NCBI GenBank assembly: GCA_949987565.1
Contig: OX465110.1
Span: 9,632,556-9,696,555 of the forward strand
Reading direction: 5' to 3'
From: Luidia sarsii
Lineage: Eukaryota; Echinodermata; Asteroidea; Paxillosida; Luidiidae
DNA: 64,000 nucleotides
The notes below the pieces were generated by a model. That model worked only from the letters and a program-made list of their open reading frames with translations, made no database searches and was not told where the DNA came from. A program made the translations under genes and the position numbers. Of this stretch, positions 1-12,091 are shown piece after piece (position 1 is the stretch's first letter; every line of letters begins with the position of its first letter).

Positions 1-751
1 GTACATGTACATGTACATGTACATGTACATTTACATGTAGGCCTTTGGTGCACTGAGTGCCACCTACAATGTAGGTACATGTAGCACCTTGATGGCGTGG
101 TGATTTTGAAGCGAGGCAAGCGCAGACTGACAGGAGATAACCATCGTCTGGTGCTTTCTATGCATCAGCTTGTGCTTGACATCTTTTTTCCTTTGAAATG
201 ATTGAACATACATGTACACTCTACATGTACATGCAAGATCTGCGCAGAGTACGTATCTCACACATGACGTGTACATGTATGTACACTATGACATGCTGCC
301 ATTATGCTGCCCTTCCAGGATGCCCATCAAGTGGATCATAATTACATAAGTTATCCTGACATAGGATCCTGACATTTAAAAAGCATTAAAAGTTTAAAAC
401 TATCACAAACTCCAGACTCTTAAACAGACAAAATACTGCCTACCAAAGCATTATTTCGCAAAACAGACAAACCTGCAAAGGCTTGGGGATTTGTTTTAAA
501 TGGTGCCAAACCAGGAAGGATACCTTGGGAAAATCATTCTTCAGACATGTTTACCACCATTCAGAATGTGCGTTTGAATGCAAACATTGCATTTGTAAGC
601 AGAAGTACAGCATGCAACAGCAGTACAATAGTGACATTTCATGTCAGTTCAAAGTCAAACACATTTTGTAAAGTGTGAAGCCCCCTTTGGCCCCTAGATT
701 ATTTGATGCTACCAACTGCATAGCCCACCGATTGGCATGCTCTTCATGCTC
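1..751. other. Intergenic, no gene seen
   Basis: I see no supportable exon. It opens with a (GTACAT)n run at 1-30 and has further TACATG clusters around 205-230 and 268-285. The short open frames have no recognisable protein and no splice or codon pattern. Confidence 0.5.
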
Positions 752-1464
752 TTAACCACTTCGCGCCGGGACCTCCGAATCCGGAGCTCCATTGGCTTGA
801 CATGCGACGGGGCCCTCCGAATCTGGGCACCACTATATCCACATTCTAAACAAAGACTCTTTTCAGCTTAGAACAAAGCAATACGAATCAGTACAAAGAC
901 CCTTTTTGACGCAAGTTGCCACATGAATTGCAAGATTAGCAGCAGTAATTGTGCAATTGTGGGACTTTTACTGTGGGGGATTGAGGGATACCGCGCTGCC
1001 ACTGAAAGCACGTGGGGGACATTGTCTTTGCATGCCACACAACCCAACGGTTGTCGGTCTGGCATTGGAATTCCCCCCACATTCTTTACCGTAATCGCTC
1101 GGTTGTGGCCGACCAACTCGAAGATTTGACTGCCTGGAGTGGAGGCTGGAGTCTGCGGTCAGGGATTGACAGCACCTTACATGCACACACACACACACAC
1201 AAGTCCGTTACGGTCCATTGACGACGCACAATGGGCCCTTTTTCGAACGGATAATCTCTTGACAAAAGCCACAACGACGTCCGAATTGTGCCAGGTTTTA
1301 CTCTCTTGTACACATGTACCCATAGACTTATCGACTTATTTCACAGAAATATATTGTTCCAATTGTTTTAGCGAGATTTGAAAATGATTGTTCAAAATGA
1401 TTGTTCAAAAACCCCTGTATGGCGGTCATCGGCGCTGAAAAAAAAAACGGCGCTAAGTGGTTAA
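752..1464 (+). mobile_element. piggyBac-like MITE with TTAA target duplication
   Basis: TTAA stands at both ends (752-755 and 1461-1464). Inside it the termini are inverted: CCACTTCGCGCCG at the left and the complement of CCACTTAGCGCCG at the right, one mismatch in 13. The same sequence recurs in opposite orientation at 58806-59199, also bounded by TTAA, and as a fragment near 26505-27160. A TTAA duplication is the hallmark of piggyBac elements. No transposase is present, so this is non-autonomous. A short (CA)n run lies inside at about 1184-1201. Confidence 0.7.
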
Positions 1465-2479
1465 TGCACTAGTGCAGGCCAAAGCCAGATGAAATCAAGA
1501 TACAAAATAGATACAAAGTACAGTAGTAAACTTGCATCTAGTCATTCGTGGAGTCAAGTTGTGTGTTTTTTCATTGAAGATTAGTGCCGTCCCATGGCTC
1601 ACGCAGCGCGTGGTAAAATTGCTACATGTACCTCAGCATTTTCCATAATGCTCAGGGCACTAGTAAAAGTCTATTGATACACCGTCGCACAGTGCTGCTC
1701 ACTTGATCCCCACCCTGACTCGCAACTTTCCACAAGCACTTCCCTTTGCCTTTAGAGAATTATCTGGCACTAAAATTGGGCTAGCTACCGGTACAATATA
1801 GACTCCTGGATGTACATGTACATGTACATGTACACATGTACATGTCTCTCCGGTACGCGTTCGGTACGGCTCCAGGCAGAGATCCGGGCCAAACGCACGC
1901 AAACCATGGCACAACAGCACTATACCATGCTGGGTGCAAGCTGTACACGGCTTGCAGACCGCACCGCTGCCATACCGCAGACAATAGCCTGTGTGTGTAC
2001 ATGTATACGAGCCTGTACGCAGCTGTCCTGGCCGCCCTCGAGTAGCAAGAGCACCTTGTAGGGTCGGTCTGTATTTCTGAGTTGTAATGTGTTTCTTCGA
2101 ATTTTCGTCCACTTTTGGACGAAAATGGGAGGGGGGGGGTGCTCAGCGATATGCTGTTATGCAGCTTTCATGAATATTAATTAATTTTCTGCAGAAAATC
2201 ACAAGACTCGAATGATGCGGTTACGCAATGCCACTGTGTACAGTACACGTTGTGCCAGCGTAGACATTGAACACCCCCCCCCCACAAATCCCCACGTGTT
2301 GAGTGCAAGGCTGTGCCAGCCTGGCCCAGCCGTTACATCATGCACGACCCACCCGCCACCCCCCATGCAGCCAATCACAAGACTCGGAAAATTTGGTTAC
2401 ACAATGCCGCTATGTAGGCCTACATGTACAGTACGCATTGCACACACACAGACATTGCACAGACTCCACCCCCCCCCAC
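1465..2479. other. Intergenic, no gene seen
   Basis: Contains a (TACATG)n run at about 1811-1846 and a poly-G tract near 2129-2138. The overlapping open frames on both strands at 1700-2110 come from the palindromic microsatellite and GC-richer flanks and show no family similarity I recognise. Confidence 0.45.
2101..2126. other. Perfect 10-bp stem hairpin
   Basis: ATTTTCGTCC is followed by a six-base spacer and then its exact reverse complement, so either strand can form a hairpin. It lies next to a poly-G tract. No function can be assigned; it may be the terminus of an old element. Confidence 0.5.
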
Positions 2480-3420
2480 TAAGCACCGTCGATATATCGA
2501 TATCACGTCAATATATCGATATCAAGTCGATATCGATATCACCGATATGCATTTTGTTTATTAAAACGATATATATATCAAATTTATATAAAATCGATAA
2601 AAACATTGGTAATAGAAACCTATACTTGTGGTTTTCTGGGTTACTTTGACAACCACAAGTCCTAAGCAACGTTGTTTTTAACATTTTTGACTTGTTACAT
2701 TCCGTGGTATGTGTTCCGGGACCATTCACTTGCGAGATTGCTGTATTACAACGCATGCATCTTGTACACTGGTTCCCTTCCACACGACCGCAATCTATAC
2801 TGCATGCGTGTAAAGGGAACCAACCACCCTGAAATTCACCTCGTGGTCTGCGCTCGTACTGCTGCGTATGCAAGTGCTGTATAGCAGTAGAGCTTCAGCC
2901 TTATGTATTGCACCATCTGCACTACGGATAGTGCGTGACGTTCACCTTAGTGTGTTGGTTTCGTGATTGGTTTTGTGACGGAAAAAAACCTGTGTATTTT
3001 GTAAAAAAATAAATAGCGTCAGATGTCGAACGTTGTTCTGTGGTTCTATCTCTAGTATATAAAATATTTTTTTCTCAACAAGAAAAACTCATTTTTCGTG
3101 GGTCATCCATTCCAAATGCAGTCCATAAAAATGCCTCAGACAGGGACACATTCTAGGCATGTGCAGTCCGGTTAGGTCACATTTCAGTGATGCACAGATC
3201 GGCCTGCAAAAATTGACTTTTGAATCGCGATCCACTTTACAAAAACAAATTGCCGCGTGTGGATGTGTAGAAACAAAATACATTCTTAAAAATAATTCTT
3301 GAATCTGGATGACGCGATCCACTTTCCAATGATTTTCCTAGCTGGAAGTTTGGGAACGCACCAAATTGATAACCATGGCAATAAAGGTAACCCTACTCGA
3401 TGAGGTAAAGAATCAAGCAC
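2480..3420 (+). repeat. Dispersed repeat, paralogue of 56100-56740
   Basis: Begins with a CGATAT-rich simple stretch (about 2490-2560). Its body aligns by eye with 56100-56740: 'ctgggttactttgac' against 'ctgggtttctttgac', 'cttgtacactggttccc' against 'cttgtagactggttccc', and a shared 'gcagtccg-ttaggtca' block. Both copies sit beside CGATA-type tandem sequence. No coding capacity is apparent, so it is probably a non-autonomous transposon. Confidence 0.55.
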
Positions 3421-5844
3421 AGGTACATGTAGAGGTACATGTTGTGTGTACAGTACGGTTCACAACTTGATACGTCCCCGACGTGATACGTCCCATGACT
3501 TAATACATCCCTCGCAAGATTGTAACCATGCATTGGATATTATCTAATGCAGTTTGTGATCGAAAAAAAGCTGTGATGTTCTCAGCATTTTTTTAACTTT
3601 CGTTCCCTGAGCACTATGAGATTACTTAGTTACAAAACAAATTACGCAATAAAAATTTATCAATAATATCCATATTTGAGCGCCGATATATCGATCATTT
3701 GAAAAACCTAATATCAATGGTGCCACATCCCCACGTGTTGTGTGCCAACCTGGTCCAGCCGTTACATCATGCATAATGCATGTACATGTATACAGTGTAC
3801 ACTTATTAAACATGACCACGTACGAGTGGAACCGCGGTTCTAAAATTGGAACCGGAACCGCAGTTCCACTTTTTAGAGGAATCGGGTATCCGCCTTCGAC
3901 GGTTCCCACTTCACAGGCGCTGGTTCCTTTTTCTGTACTCGACGCTCACTCAACGAACGCACAGTGGCCTGGCCCTTAACATGATTTTTTTAAACATTTG
4001 TACTTGTTCAGTCCGCACATAACGAAACACGGGCACTACATGTATTAGCTGTGGTAATGTACACAATAGACAGACATCGCGTTTGAACATGGATATATAT
4101 AATTCCATACGTACGTATCGTGTATGCAATACAGTACAGGTACAGCGCGGTGTGGCGACGTGCAGAGCTTGTGTAATTTAGTCAGAGTACACGACCAATC
4201 AAGCCCTCACTAGCCTCACTTTGCAAACCACGTGGTGATGACGATTTGACTTGGCCCTCTAACTACAAAAATATTAATCACGTCATGTGACCCGTGTTCT
4301 GATGCATAGTACTACATGCACAGTGTACGTACATGTACACGGGTACATGTAGCTCGGTTCCATCGCGGGGGGCGATTCCGGGACCGAGCGTCGGGTCCAG
4401 CTCAGGAATCGGCATTGCTGAGAACCGGCTCCAACTCTGGTACGGTCTACGGTGGTACCGCAGGGGGGGTTGAAGATTCCGGGTCTGAGAAATAAGTGGT
4501 AATGTGCTATTGCTTGTGATTCGGGACCGCGTGGGACTGGGCTGGGGTATTGCGTGGGATACGGGACCACTTGCATCTCGGGGTATTGCATGGGATTCAG
4601 GACCTCGTGCGTCTCGGGGTATTGCGTGGTATTCGGGACGGCGTGGGGCTATGGTGTTGCACGGGATTTGGGACAGCGTGGGGCTATGGCGTTGCACGGG
4701 ATTCGGGACGGCGTGGGGCTATGGTGTTGCTTGGGATTCGGGACCACGTGGGGCTCGGGTATTGATCGAGATTCGGGACAGTGTTGGGTTTGAGTTTTGC
4801 GTGGGATTTGGGACCGACACGGCTATTTGCGCTAGCTGTTGGCTCTAGCGATTGCGGGTGTTTGAATCGGGGACTGCAGGCGTTGGAATCAGGGACTCGG
4901 GAAGTAGCCACGTGGTACATTTGTCTGAAGCGTACCTGCCAAAGTTATCCATGTTACCTGGCCAACCATGCTGGTGCACGTCCAATAAACAACCCAAAGG
5001 TAATGGCTTGACCCTTCCACTTTCTACGGGTGAATTTACTCGAAGGGTTTTATTCCCTGTTCTTAATATGGGACGCAGAATTGCTTTTGAATAGAGGATC
5101 GTAAAATTTAAACATGTTTTCAAATCTAATTCTATATCAATCTACGGTTTATTCATCGGTCTACAGGAATTTTTTTTTTTCATCGAAATGAAATCAAATC
5201 ACCCCTTTTTTAAGAATGGGAAGACCTGAATTTGGGTGTGGATGATTCCATTCGTTTAATGGTTTCGTTTTTGAAGCGCTTTGTATTTTCCGTTAAAAAT
5301 ATTGGGCAAATGAGCAGCCAAACAATTCAAGCAAATCTTTTAAACATGTCTCATACATCCTATTGATACATAAATGACAGTCAGACAGCCAAAACAGCAT
5401 TCGGTATACTTTATCAATACATTGAAGCAAAAGAAAGTCGCCATAAAAGACGCGCATGTAGTTGAACCTTCCAAGCTCATGGCGGCGTCCGCGAAACCGC
5501 ACTCACTGAGGTCTTTTTGTTTTTTTATTAAATCTTATGTTTTTCTTTGTTTTTTTGAGGAACCAGTTCTATCTCGGAACCGCGGTTCCTAACGGGAACC
5601 GGAACCGGCTCCCAAAAATCCTGGAACTGCCCAAGCCTACCCATTAGGACCAATAGTAGCCAGTTTACGCAGTGGGCGCATCTCTCTTTACTGTAATGAC
5701 TAATGAGTTCTGCTGGGATTTTACAGATCTATCAAGTCATTGGTTTACGGACCAAGACAAGACGCGCGCACAACATAATACGCTGGCAAATTACGACATG
5801 TAAGTTACGGGCGGGTATGGTGCACAGTGTGCGTAATCTATAGC
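3421..5844. other. Repeat-rich intergenic DNA
   Basis: No gene seen. It holds a GGAACCG-rich palindromic stretch near 3828-3905 with a related piece near 5572-5635, a 36-bp minisatellite (4515-4835) and scattered TACATG clusters. The GGAACCGG sequences resemble parts of the element at 55679-56910, so this is probably eroded transposon sequence. Confidence 0.4.
4515..4835 (+). repeat. 36-bp minisatellite, about 9 copies
   Basis: A diverged tandem array. Each unit begins like GGTATTGCGTGGGATACGGG and continues with a GACC-GTG-CTCGG segment; the first two units are exactly 36 bp. 36 is a multiple of three, so open frames run through the array on both strands. They are not evidence of a protein. 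Confidence 0.75.
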
Positions 5845-6901
5845 CCATTTTACACAAGAGCTGTAAACAGGGGTCCCTTGCGAAGGAATCGCATCGATGT
5901 CAAGAACACACGGATACCTTGTCGTGTAAAAGTGTATCTCTGTCACCAGACCGCAAGGGTCCCTTGCGAATCTTTACAGGGATCGAGACCTCCTCCAAAA
6001 TTTCGCATCGATGCGAAATCCTTGCGATAAACACAGAGATAGGTCGTGTAAATGCACCCATGCGACGTTCGCAAGGATATTCGTTGGCGCATCACAGAGA
6101 AGTATGCGTTGATATTTCCATGAGGAGCAAACGAACGATCAACAATGTCATCAAGGCAACAAAATAATTTACGATAAAAATGAATCACGTGTGACCCCCC
6201 AAGCATGGTACACGATCGGCCTCGTTACGTTGTGTACTGGAAGTGTGTCTTGCGTGAGATCAACGGTTTTTTTTTTAATACTTCAATGTCTGCACCTGGC
6301 CCCAGCATTGCAATAAAATGTTACATGGAGGAACAAACACCAGACTCAATCATGCCGAGGGTTTCGCGCCCGATCCTGTTTGGATCGAAACGTTCATTCG
6401 AAAACATTGCGCAACACTGCGACTGTGAAGCTAGTTAGTTGTGTGCACTGTACGGACGTACTGTACATGTAATGTACATGTATGTACATGTATTATTTAC
6501 AGTCCGTGGCTGCATGCCTGCATGCACGTGCTGGGTGCAGAGGATCGGAGTGCGCGCGCAGCTTGCTACTGCTAGCCAACTGGACCTTACTTCGTGCGCA
6601 ATAATTATTGTTCTTGAAAACTGCCATGATCGTAACGTCAATCAGACAATTCGCAACACGGGCGCTGAGCTGAGAGCAACACTGGTAAACGTATGCCTCC
6701 GTGTAAATGATAGCGCAGTACCAGCGATACGAATATAATCTCTGACCTCACCTCCAAATACGGTGAAGCAAGTGACATCTGCGACCGCGCTGCGTTGTAC
6801 CGTGTAAATGTCTGCGATCAAATCGCAAACGACCATTGTGCAAGACACCCGGCGCCAATTTTCGCAGACATGCGTTTTCAGTGCTCGTGTAAAAAGGCCT
6901 T
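5845..6901 (+). mobile_element. Non-autonomous inverted-repeat element, about 1.05 kb
   Basis: The ends are inverted: GCCCATTTTACACAAGAG near 5843 against the complement of GCCTTTTTACACGAGCAC ending near 6901. The interior has many short palindromes, including a perfect 18-bp palindrome at 6001-6018 (TTTCGCATCGATGCGAAA), and a (TACATG)n cluster at 6455-6495. No transposase frame is visible. Exact borders and superfamily are uncertain. Confidence 0.5.
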
Positions 6902-7088
6902 ATGAGCGGATCAATGGAGCTGCATTTCGCAACGATGTTGCGCAAAGCACCATTCTAGGCTACTTGGCCGGATTTTGATTTCTAAATCGGCGACCAATGC
7001 CTTGGTCAAGGCTAGGATGTACAATGTACACGTATGTAAAAAAAAAGCAGTTTGTATTAGATTTCAACATAAATATCCGGAAGCATTT

Positions 7089-7160
7089 ACAAGTACTGTA
7101 CATGTACACTGGCTGTACAATGTACATGTACATGTAATTATGTACATGTACATGTACTTT
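7089..7160. repeat. (TACATG)n palindromic microsatellite
   Basis: Several short runs of the self-complementary hexamer TACATG/CATGTA broken by unique bases. The same hexamer is dispersed across the window, for example at 1-30, 1811-1846, 9040-9072, 17213-17232, 17379-17406 and 49803-49960. Confidence 0.7.
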
Positions 7161-7409
7161 AGCAACAAAAGAATAAAAAATGCTACACAATCATGCACAT
7201 GGATGAATGAAAAATTAATCCAATGTTCCATGTACATCTGCAATGCTCAACATTAAAAATGAAAGTGAAAAAAAGTAAAGGAAGTTAGTGTGGTATATTA
7301 TACAAACAATATAGACTGACAAAGTGGAAACACACGTACTGTATAGATGTGAAGGTGTCAATAGCTTGACTTCTGTATGGTTTTCTTCAGAAGACCGCAA
7401 CAAACTTAC

Positions 7410-7617
7410 CTACAGCAATACCAACAGGACCCCCACAAAAACCTCCTACTACAGCTCCAACACCAGCCATGGCTCCACCCTTCATGGTTTCTTTCACTGT
7501 GACTTTCAGGTTTTCTTCTTTAGCCAAAATGGCAAGGAGTCGGACAAGTTCTTCTGGTGATACTGGCATGTTTTTTTTGGAAAGTAATTCTTTGGCGATT
7601 GATGACAGCTGGATTCA
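7410..7617 (-). CDS. C19orf12: C19orf12-like protein, first coding exon (partial gene)
   Basis: The exon runs from an acceptor (AG complementary to 7618-7619) through 48 bases of 5' UTR to an ATG at 7569-7567, and ends at a GTAAGT donor (7409-7404). It encodes 53 codons plus one base (phase 1). The N-terminus VSPEELVRLLAIL and the glycine-rich membrane hairpin (GAVVGGFCGGPVGIAVG) match the start of human C19orf12, a membrane protein of mitochondria and ER contacts that is mutated in a neurodegeneration with brain iron accumulation. The human protein continues into one further large coding exon. I could not find that exon in 1-7400, so it is probably outside the window. The ATG is the first in frame after the acceptor. 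The gene is divergent from TP53INP and cyclin E. Confidence 0.8.
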
Positions 7618-7779
7618 CTGCATAGAAAAAATATATAAAATAGCTTTACTTGAAGAACGATGAATCAAAGAATGATATGGAAAAATTATCGCTATCATTG
7701 CTATTTATCTTTTCAAAATTCGAATAAAAAGTAAATTGAAAAATTGGCAATGAAAACTTTGACTGGACTGAATTAACGT

Positions 7780-7920
7780 ACATGTACCAGCGCTCTTCCA
7801 TTTGACTGTCTGACTCTGAGCTATCCAGCCCTGAGATGGTGGCCTTCCCTAATAATCAACTACTTTACAGTAGTCTTTGCCAAGGTGGGGGGCAGTCAGA
7901 AGCAATTCAACCATTAAAGG
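7780..7920 (-). repeat. tRNA-derived SINE-like fragment
   Basis: The reverse complement reads like a tRNA head (GGCTGGATAGCTCAGA) and matches the copies at 14400-14470, 28320-28390 and 26400-26490. A shared tail ('tttgccaaggtgggg') follows. It is degraded and lies next to the MITE at 7923. Confidence 0.5.
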
Positions 7921-7922
7921 GA

Positions 7923-8245
7923 TTTTCACACTAGACAAAAACCCTGGTCTGTGGGAGTAGGGTAGGAGAAAACCCCGGGATTAAACGTTTTAACGGAGAA
8001 AAGCATATAGTGTGAACGTCGGAGTGTTTTTAGTAACCACATCTTTTTGCGTCTATTTGGGATTTCCAGAATACATTCCCAGGGGATTGATTGCCATTTG
8101 CCAGTGTGAAACAACCGTGCATATTCCCGGGATATAGTGTCCCAAGGAGTTACCAAATGGGTCCAGTGTGAATGGTTGCAGGGGTGTTGGGGAGGAAAAA
8201 ACCCTGGAGATTTATTCCCTTGGGATTGGCTATGTAGTGTGAAAA
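7923..8245 (+). mobile_element. MITE with TTTTCACACT termini
   Basis: 323 bp between TTTTCACACTA at the left and its complement TAGTGTGAAAA at the right. Related termini bound the elements at 13391-13625 and, more loosely, 22360-23340 and 44764-45655. The interior is non-coding and contains near-terminal copies of the same 'gtgtga' motif. Confidence 0.6.
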
Positions 8246-8257
8246 GAGCTTAACTGC

Positions 8258-8400
8258 CTGGGATCACAACCCTGCTTTCATTCAGATGAAAAAAAACCAA
8301 TTGTTGTACACCTGGCTACGGCAGCTCAAGGATAACACAAAATGGATGCAGCTTTTTCAATTCAAGTCAAACAAAGGAAAAACTGATTGGGAACAGATAT
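8258..8400 (+). repeat. Dispersed repeat module (SINE body)
   Basis: Shares 'gggatcaca', 'ttgttgta-acctggctac' and 'atgcagctttt-caatt' with 27208-27310, and partly with 14255-14340, 28190-28230 (inverted) and 63850-63930 (inverted). The module usually lies next to the tRNA-like head, suggesting a composite SINE. Confidence 0.5.
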
Positions 8401-8664
8401 TTATCTTCTTTGATCGTGATTTATGCAGATTTTGTTTCAAGAACGAATGTTCAAGATTCGAGAACAAATGTTGTGAATGTTAAATGGTGTAACCACTTTA
8501 AAGATAAGAAAATGCTGCATGGTACGATGTCAACCGCAACTCTTATATTTTGTGGTGCTAACAATCTCTGAAAATGAGTCTGCAAAGTCTGAGGCCCAAG
8601 CCTTGCTTTAACTGCTTTGTGGCGCCATGAATCAGGCCCGACGGTTTGTTAAACTTGAACACAT

Positions 8665-8722
8665 TCAGTGAAGTTGAGTGAAACTCAGTGAAGTTGAGTG
8701 AAACTCAGTGAAGTTGAGTGAC
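8665..8722 (+). repeat. 20-bp tandem repeat, about 3 copies
   Basis: The unit AGTGAAGTTGAGTGAAACTC repeats nearly perfectly. It is short and intergenic. Confidence 0.7.
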
Positions 8723-9213
8723 ATATTCCCAGTATACTACTGTACTGAACGTAGGAAAGGTCATATGACAGCACGAGAGACCTTGGAACACAGTGCCTTT
8801 TGTAGTTGGCAGTCGAAACAAATCAACACACACATCTAGGCCCTAGAGCGGCTTTTGTGCTGATATGCATTGAGGTTTTAAACAACCGTTCAAAGTTGCC
8901 CCGGAGATGAAGCTGGTCATTTTCAGAATCGTTTGAAGCTTCATGGAATAGATTCTTATGTATGGGGAATCAATCCCTTAAAAAGAACCACGCCGGATGC
9001 AAGCTGTACACGGCTCGCAGTACACTTGTAATGTACAACATGTACATGTACATGTATACATGTACAATTTGTACATATAAATATAATACAGGCGGCTTAC
9101 AGCCTACAGCCACAGGACCCTTACTAGCCCCTAGTTACTGCCTAACTACGTGTCACTTGTAAGCCTTTAAAAGCAAGTTATCTAAGGCTCCATGGCATAG
9201 CCATAGGAAATAC
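8723..9213. other. Intergenic, no gene seen
   Basis: No exon is recognisable. A (TACATG)n run lies at 9040-9072. Confidence 0.45.
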
Positions 9214-9306
9214 GTAGTCAGAGTAACTTGGACCTGACAAGTCACCCTCCAAATTCCAAATTTCGATAAAAAAGGGTGACTTGTCGCGTCCAAGTTACTC
9301 GGACTA
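9214..9306 (+). mobile_element. Short hairpin MITE (TAGTCCGAGTAACTTGG family)
   Basis: About 93 bp forming one hairpin: TAGTCAGAGTAACTTGGACC pairs with the complementary right end (GTCCAAGTTACTCGGACTA), with inner arms ACAAGTCACCC and GGGTGACTTGT. GGAAATAC occurs directly before it (9206-9213) and again ten bases after it (9317-9324). Same family as 9476-9681 and 39140-39468. Confidence 0.65.
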
Positions 9307-9475
9307 ACTCAGTTTAGGAAATACACAATGCATGTTAAAACTCCATGGATGGTTAAAATGATACCGTGATACTGATACTAAGTGACTGATAGTGATAGTG
9401 TTACTGTGGTGTAGTGTTAGTGTAGTGTTAGTGTTACCAGTGTTAGAACATGGAGGCTTACCTCCATGGTTAGAA

Positions 9476-9681
9476 GTAGTCCAAGTAACTTGGACCCGAC
9501 AAGTCACCCTTTTTTTATCGAATTTTGAAATTTTGAGGGACGGGTGACTGTAGGGTCCAAGATAGTGGCTATGCAATGTGGGAATTTGATCTTTGAAAAA
9601 TACCCCCGACCGAAATCCCGAAAATGTCAAAATTCGATTTAAAAAAAAGGGTGACTTGTCGGTTCCAAGTTACTCGGACTA
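9476..9681 (+). mobile_element. Short MITE, TAGTCCGAGTAACTTGG family, 8-bp duplication
   Basis: The ends are TAGTCCAAGTAACTTGGAC and the complement of TAGTCCGAGTAACTTGG. The 8-bp direct repeat GGTTAGAA flanks it exactly (9468-9475 and 9682-9689). Eight-base duplications are typical of hAT elements. No coding sequence. Confidence 0.7.
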
Positions 9682-12091
9682 GGTTAGAATAGAAGTAGAA
9701 GAATTAGACTAAACAATATAATTATAAATAATTCCCATTTGACGGGTTTTACAAAAACTTTTAAATCTTGATCATTTGCACGGAAAGTGCAAAGGTGTAC
9801 GGGTTGACCATGGACATGATGGAGGTAGGGTTGACGTGACCTGGATCAGTTAATGGGCCCACACAATACAAAACAAGAATAGCTTACAGAATCACTTTTC
9901 ATTACTTTTGAAATAAACAAAATCGTGAAATAAGGGTTTACCTGTATTTGTTGCTGTTCTCAAAGTCGAAAGACAGCTTGATGCACTTAAATTTCTTCAA
10001 AATTTGTAGGATGTGCGTTCATCAGACCATCAGACCATGATCAGACGAAGTTTCGTACAACAGCATGCGCTGATGTCTGAAAATCGTTGACGTGGAAATT
10101 TCGCCAGCATGGCGCGTGAACTTTATTTACAGGTCTCTGGCTTCTTCCGGCAGCTAAGCATAAATGAATATTCATTTGCGCAAGCGCTCTTCTAAAGGTC
10201 ACTAATAAATATGTATTAGTCTAAAAATAATCCTGGCCAGGATAGTCATTTTCGCACGAAATCAGGAATAAATCAAACGATATTCAGTCTACAGAGACCG
10301 ATCACTTAAATCATGATACTTTGAGACGTTATTTTCAATTTGATAGATTTTCCAAAATGGGCATTGTCGAAAACATGTTGAAAACTAGCCGAATTGGAAA
10401 ATGACAGCTGACCAACATTGAGCGATCACGCTCAATATCACGTGCCAATGTTTGGAAGGTACCATTAATTAAAGGTGGGATTTTCTTTTATTCTATTATT
10501 TTATTAATACATTCTATTTTGAAAAGCCCAAGATGTGAGAAAAAAATCTGCATTTTTCTATCATACCATTTTAAAATATTAAGGCAAAGTCATATTTTTG
10601 TTTGCTTGTTTGTTTTTAATTTCCTCCCCATCAATCTTATTAATAATGATATGTCTTTTATAACCCTCCCAATTTGGTATCGCCCAAATTGTTTACAGGC
10701 CTTGGACTACGTCACGTACGCCTACATGTACATGTACTATTATGCGAACAAAATCAGCTGGTCGCTAGCAGTGGATGTCAACAAACCGACCGCTGTTTTC
10801 TACGGGCTTGCACAACATTGCGCCATTTTTAACGGCATTTCTACTCAACAAAGAAGTCAAGGCATCGCCATTACGAAAAGAACATTAATCAGAGACCATT
10901 ACGAACGGTAAGAGTGAGGTAAAGTCCAGCATTTTTCTAAGGAAAGCTGACGAATGGTAGCGAAAATAAAATAGGAATCGCGAGCGGCCTTGGTTTGGCT
11001 GTGGGCGGGGTGCGCTCATTCCAAACCAACAAGCCTGAACACGATAAGATAGGATAGACAGGGATGGGGAGTAGACCAAGACAACGGACTAACGCCCTTA
11101 TTTTCTTTCATTTCACCCTTGCAACCCTGCTGGGATATTGGTACTTAATGGTAGAGAACGAGAACACTCGCATTAATCAATATGTTTGGCTCTGTTTTTT
11201 TTTCTCTTCAATTTTTCAGTCCAAGTGAAAAGACAAATTTTAATCCTATATTCTGTATTCAGTTTTTGGTTGACCATTCAATTAATTAGATTTCTTGCAC
11301 CGTTCATACTTGCAATTAAAATTCAACACAATGATATGACTATTTATGAAACATATTGATTGCCCCAGCACCAACAATGTTTTATACAAAAAACTTGGAC
11401 CTTACTGTCACCCTTTTTTAAATTCGGAGGGATCGGGCGATAGATCCCTCCAAATTTTAAAAAGGGCGATTGTGTAATGTCCAAGTTAATTACTCGGGGT
11501 AGTTTATCCAGGCTACAGTATTTATACTGTACTCTGTAGCCCTTGTAAGTTGTAGTTGTACTGTACTACTCCTGACTTGTTCACTTGTAGTTGTAGTACT
11601 ACTTACTAGTACTACTCATACTACTAAACTACTAAGTACTAGTAGTAGTACTAGTACTACTACTAGTACTAGTACTACTAGTAGTAGTACTACTATACTC
11701 CTTTGTAGTAGTACTCCTTTTTAAAACAAATCATATTTGTATTAGAAATTTGATTTCAAAATTGTTAACATAGGAGTATGACTACAAACTTGTACAACTG
11801 TAAAGTACAAGGACTACTACGACTACTACACTACAGTTATTGCAGCTAGTTTTATCCCACATAATTTCATAAGCTGTTTGCCACCACTTGGCGTTAGTTG
11901 CTACAAATAGAATAATATAAAGAAAATCTAACATGAAATTGTTTAAAGGTGATAAGCATTGCTTATGCTTTTTATCTGATATTTTATTTGATTAGATTAT
12001 GTTTCCATTAAATGATATGTTTGGTGAATTTCAGACAAATAATCGAACAAATTACATGTACATCAAGACGTCCTAAGCCGTATTCTCCTTT
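9682..12091. other. Intergenic, no gene seen
   Basis: Upstream of TP53INP. An open frame at 10519-10911 has no recognisable similarity. A degraded relative of the TAGTCCGAG family lies at about 11390-11510 ('acttggac' to 'gtccaagttaattactcgg'). An AGT/ACT triplet region follows at about 11560-11710. A 5' non-coding exon of TP53INP could lie here, but I cannot place it. Confidence 0.4.
11560..11710. repeat. AGT/ACT triplet microsatellite
   Basis: Imperfect runs of ACT, AGT and CTAGT that are largely self-complementary. A very similar triplet region sits inside the MITE at 39140-39468, again associated with the 'gtccaagtt' motif, so the triplets may belong to the element family. Confidence 0.65.

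Noticed and set aside
10519..10911. 130-aa open frame upstream of TP53INP
   Set aside because: No recognisable domain, no splice partner, low-complexity start; it could be chance in a stretch with few stops.
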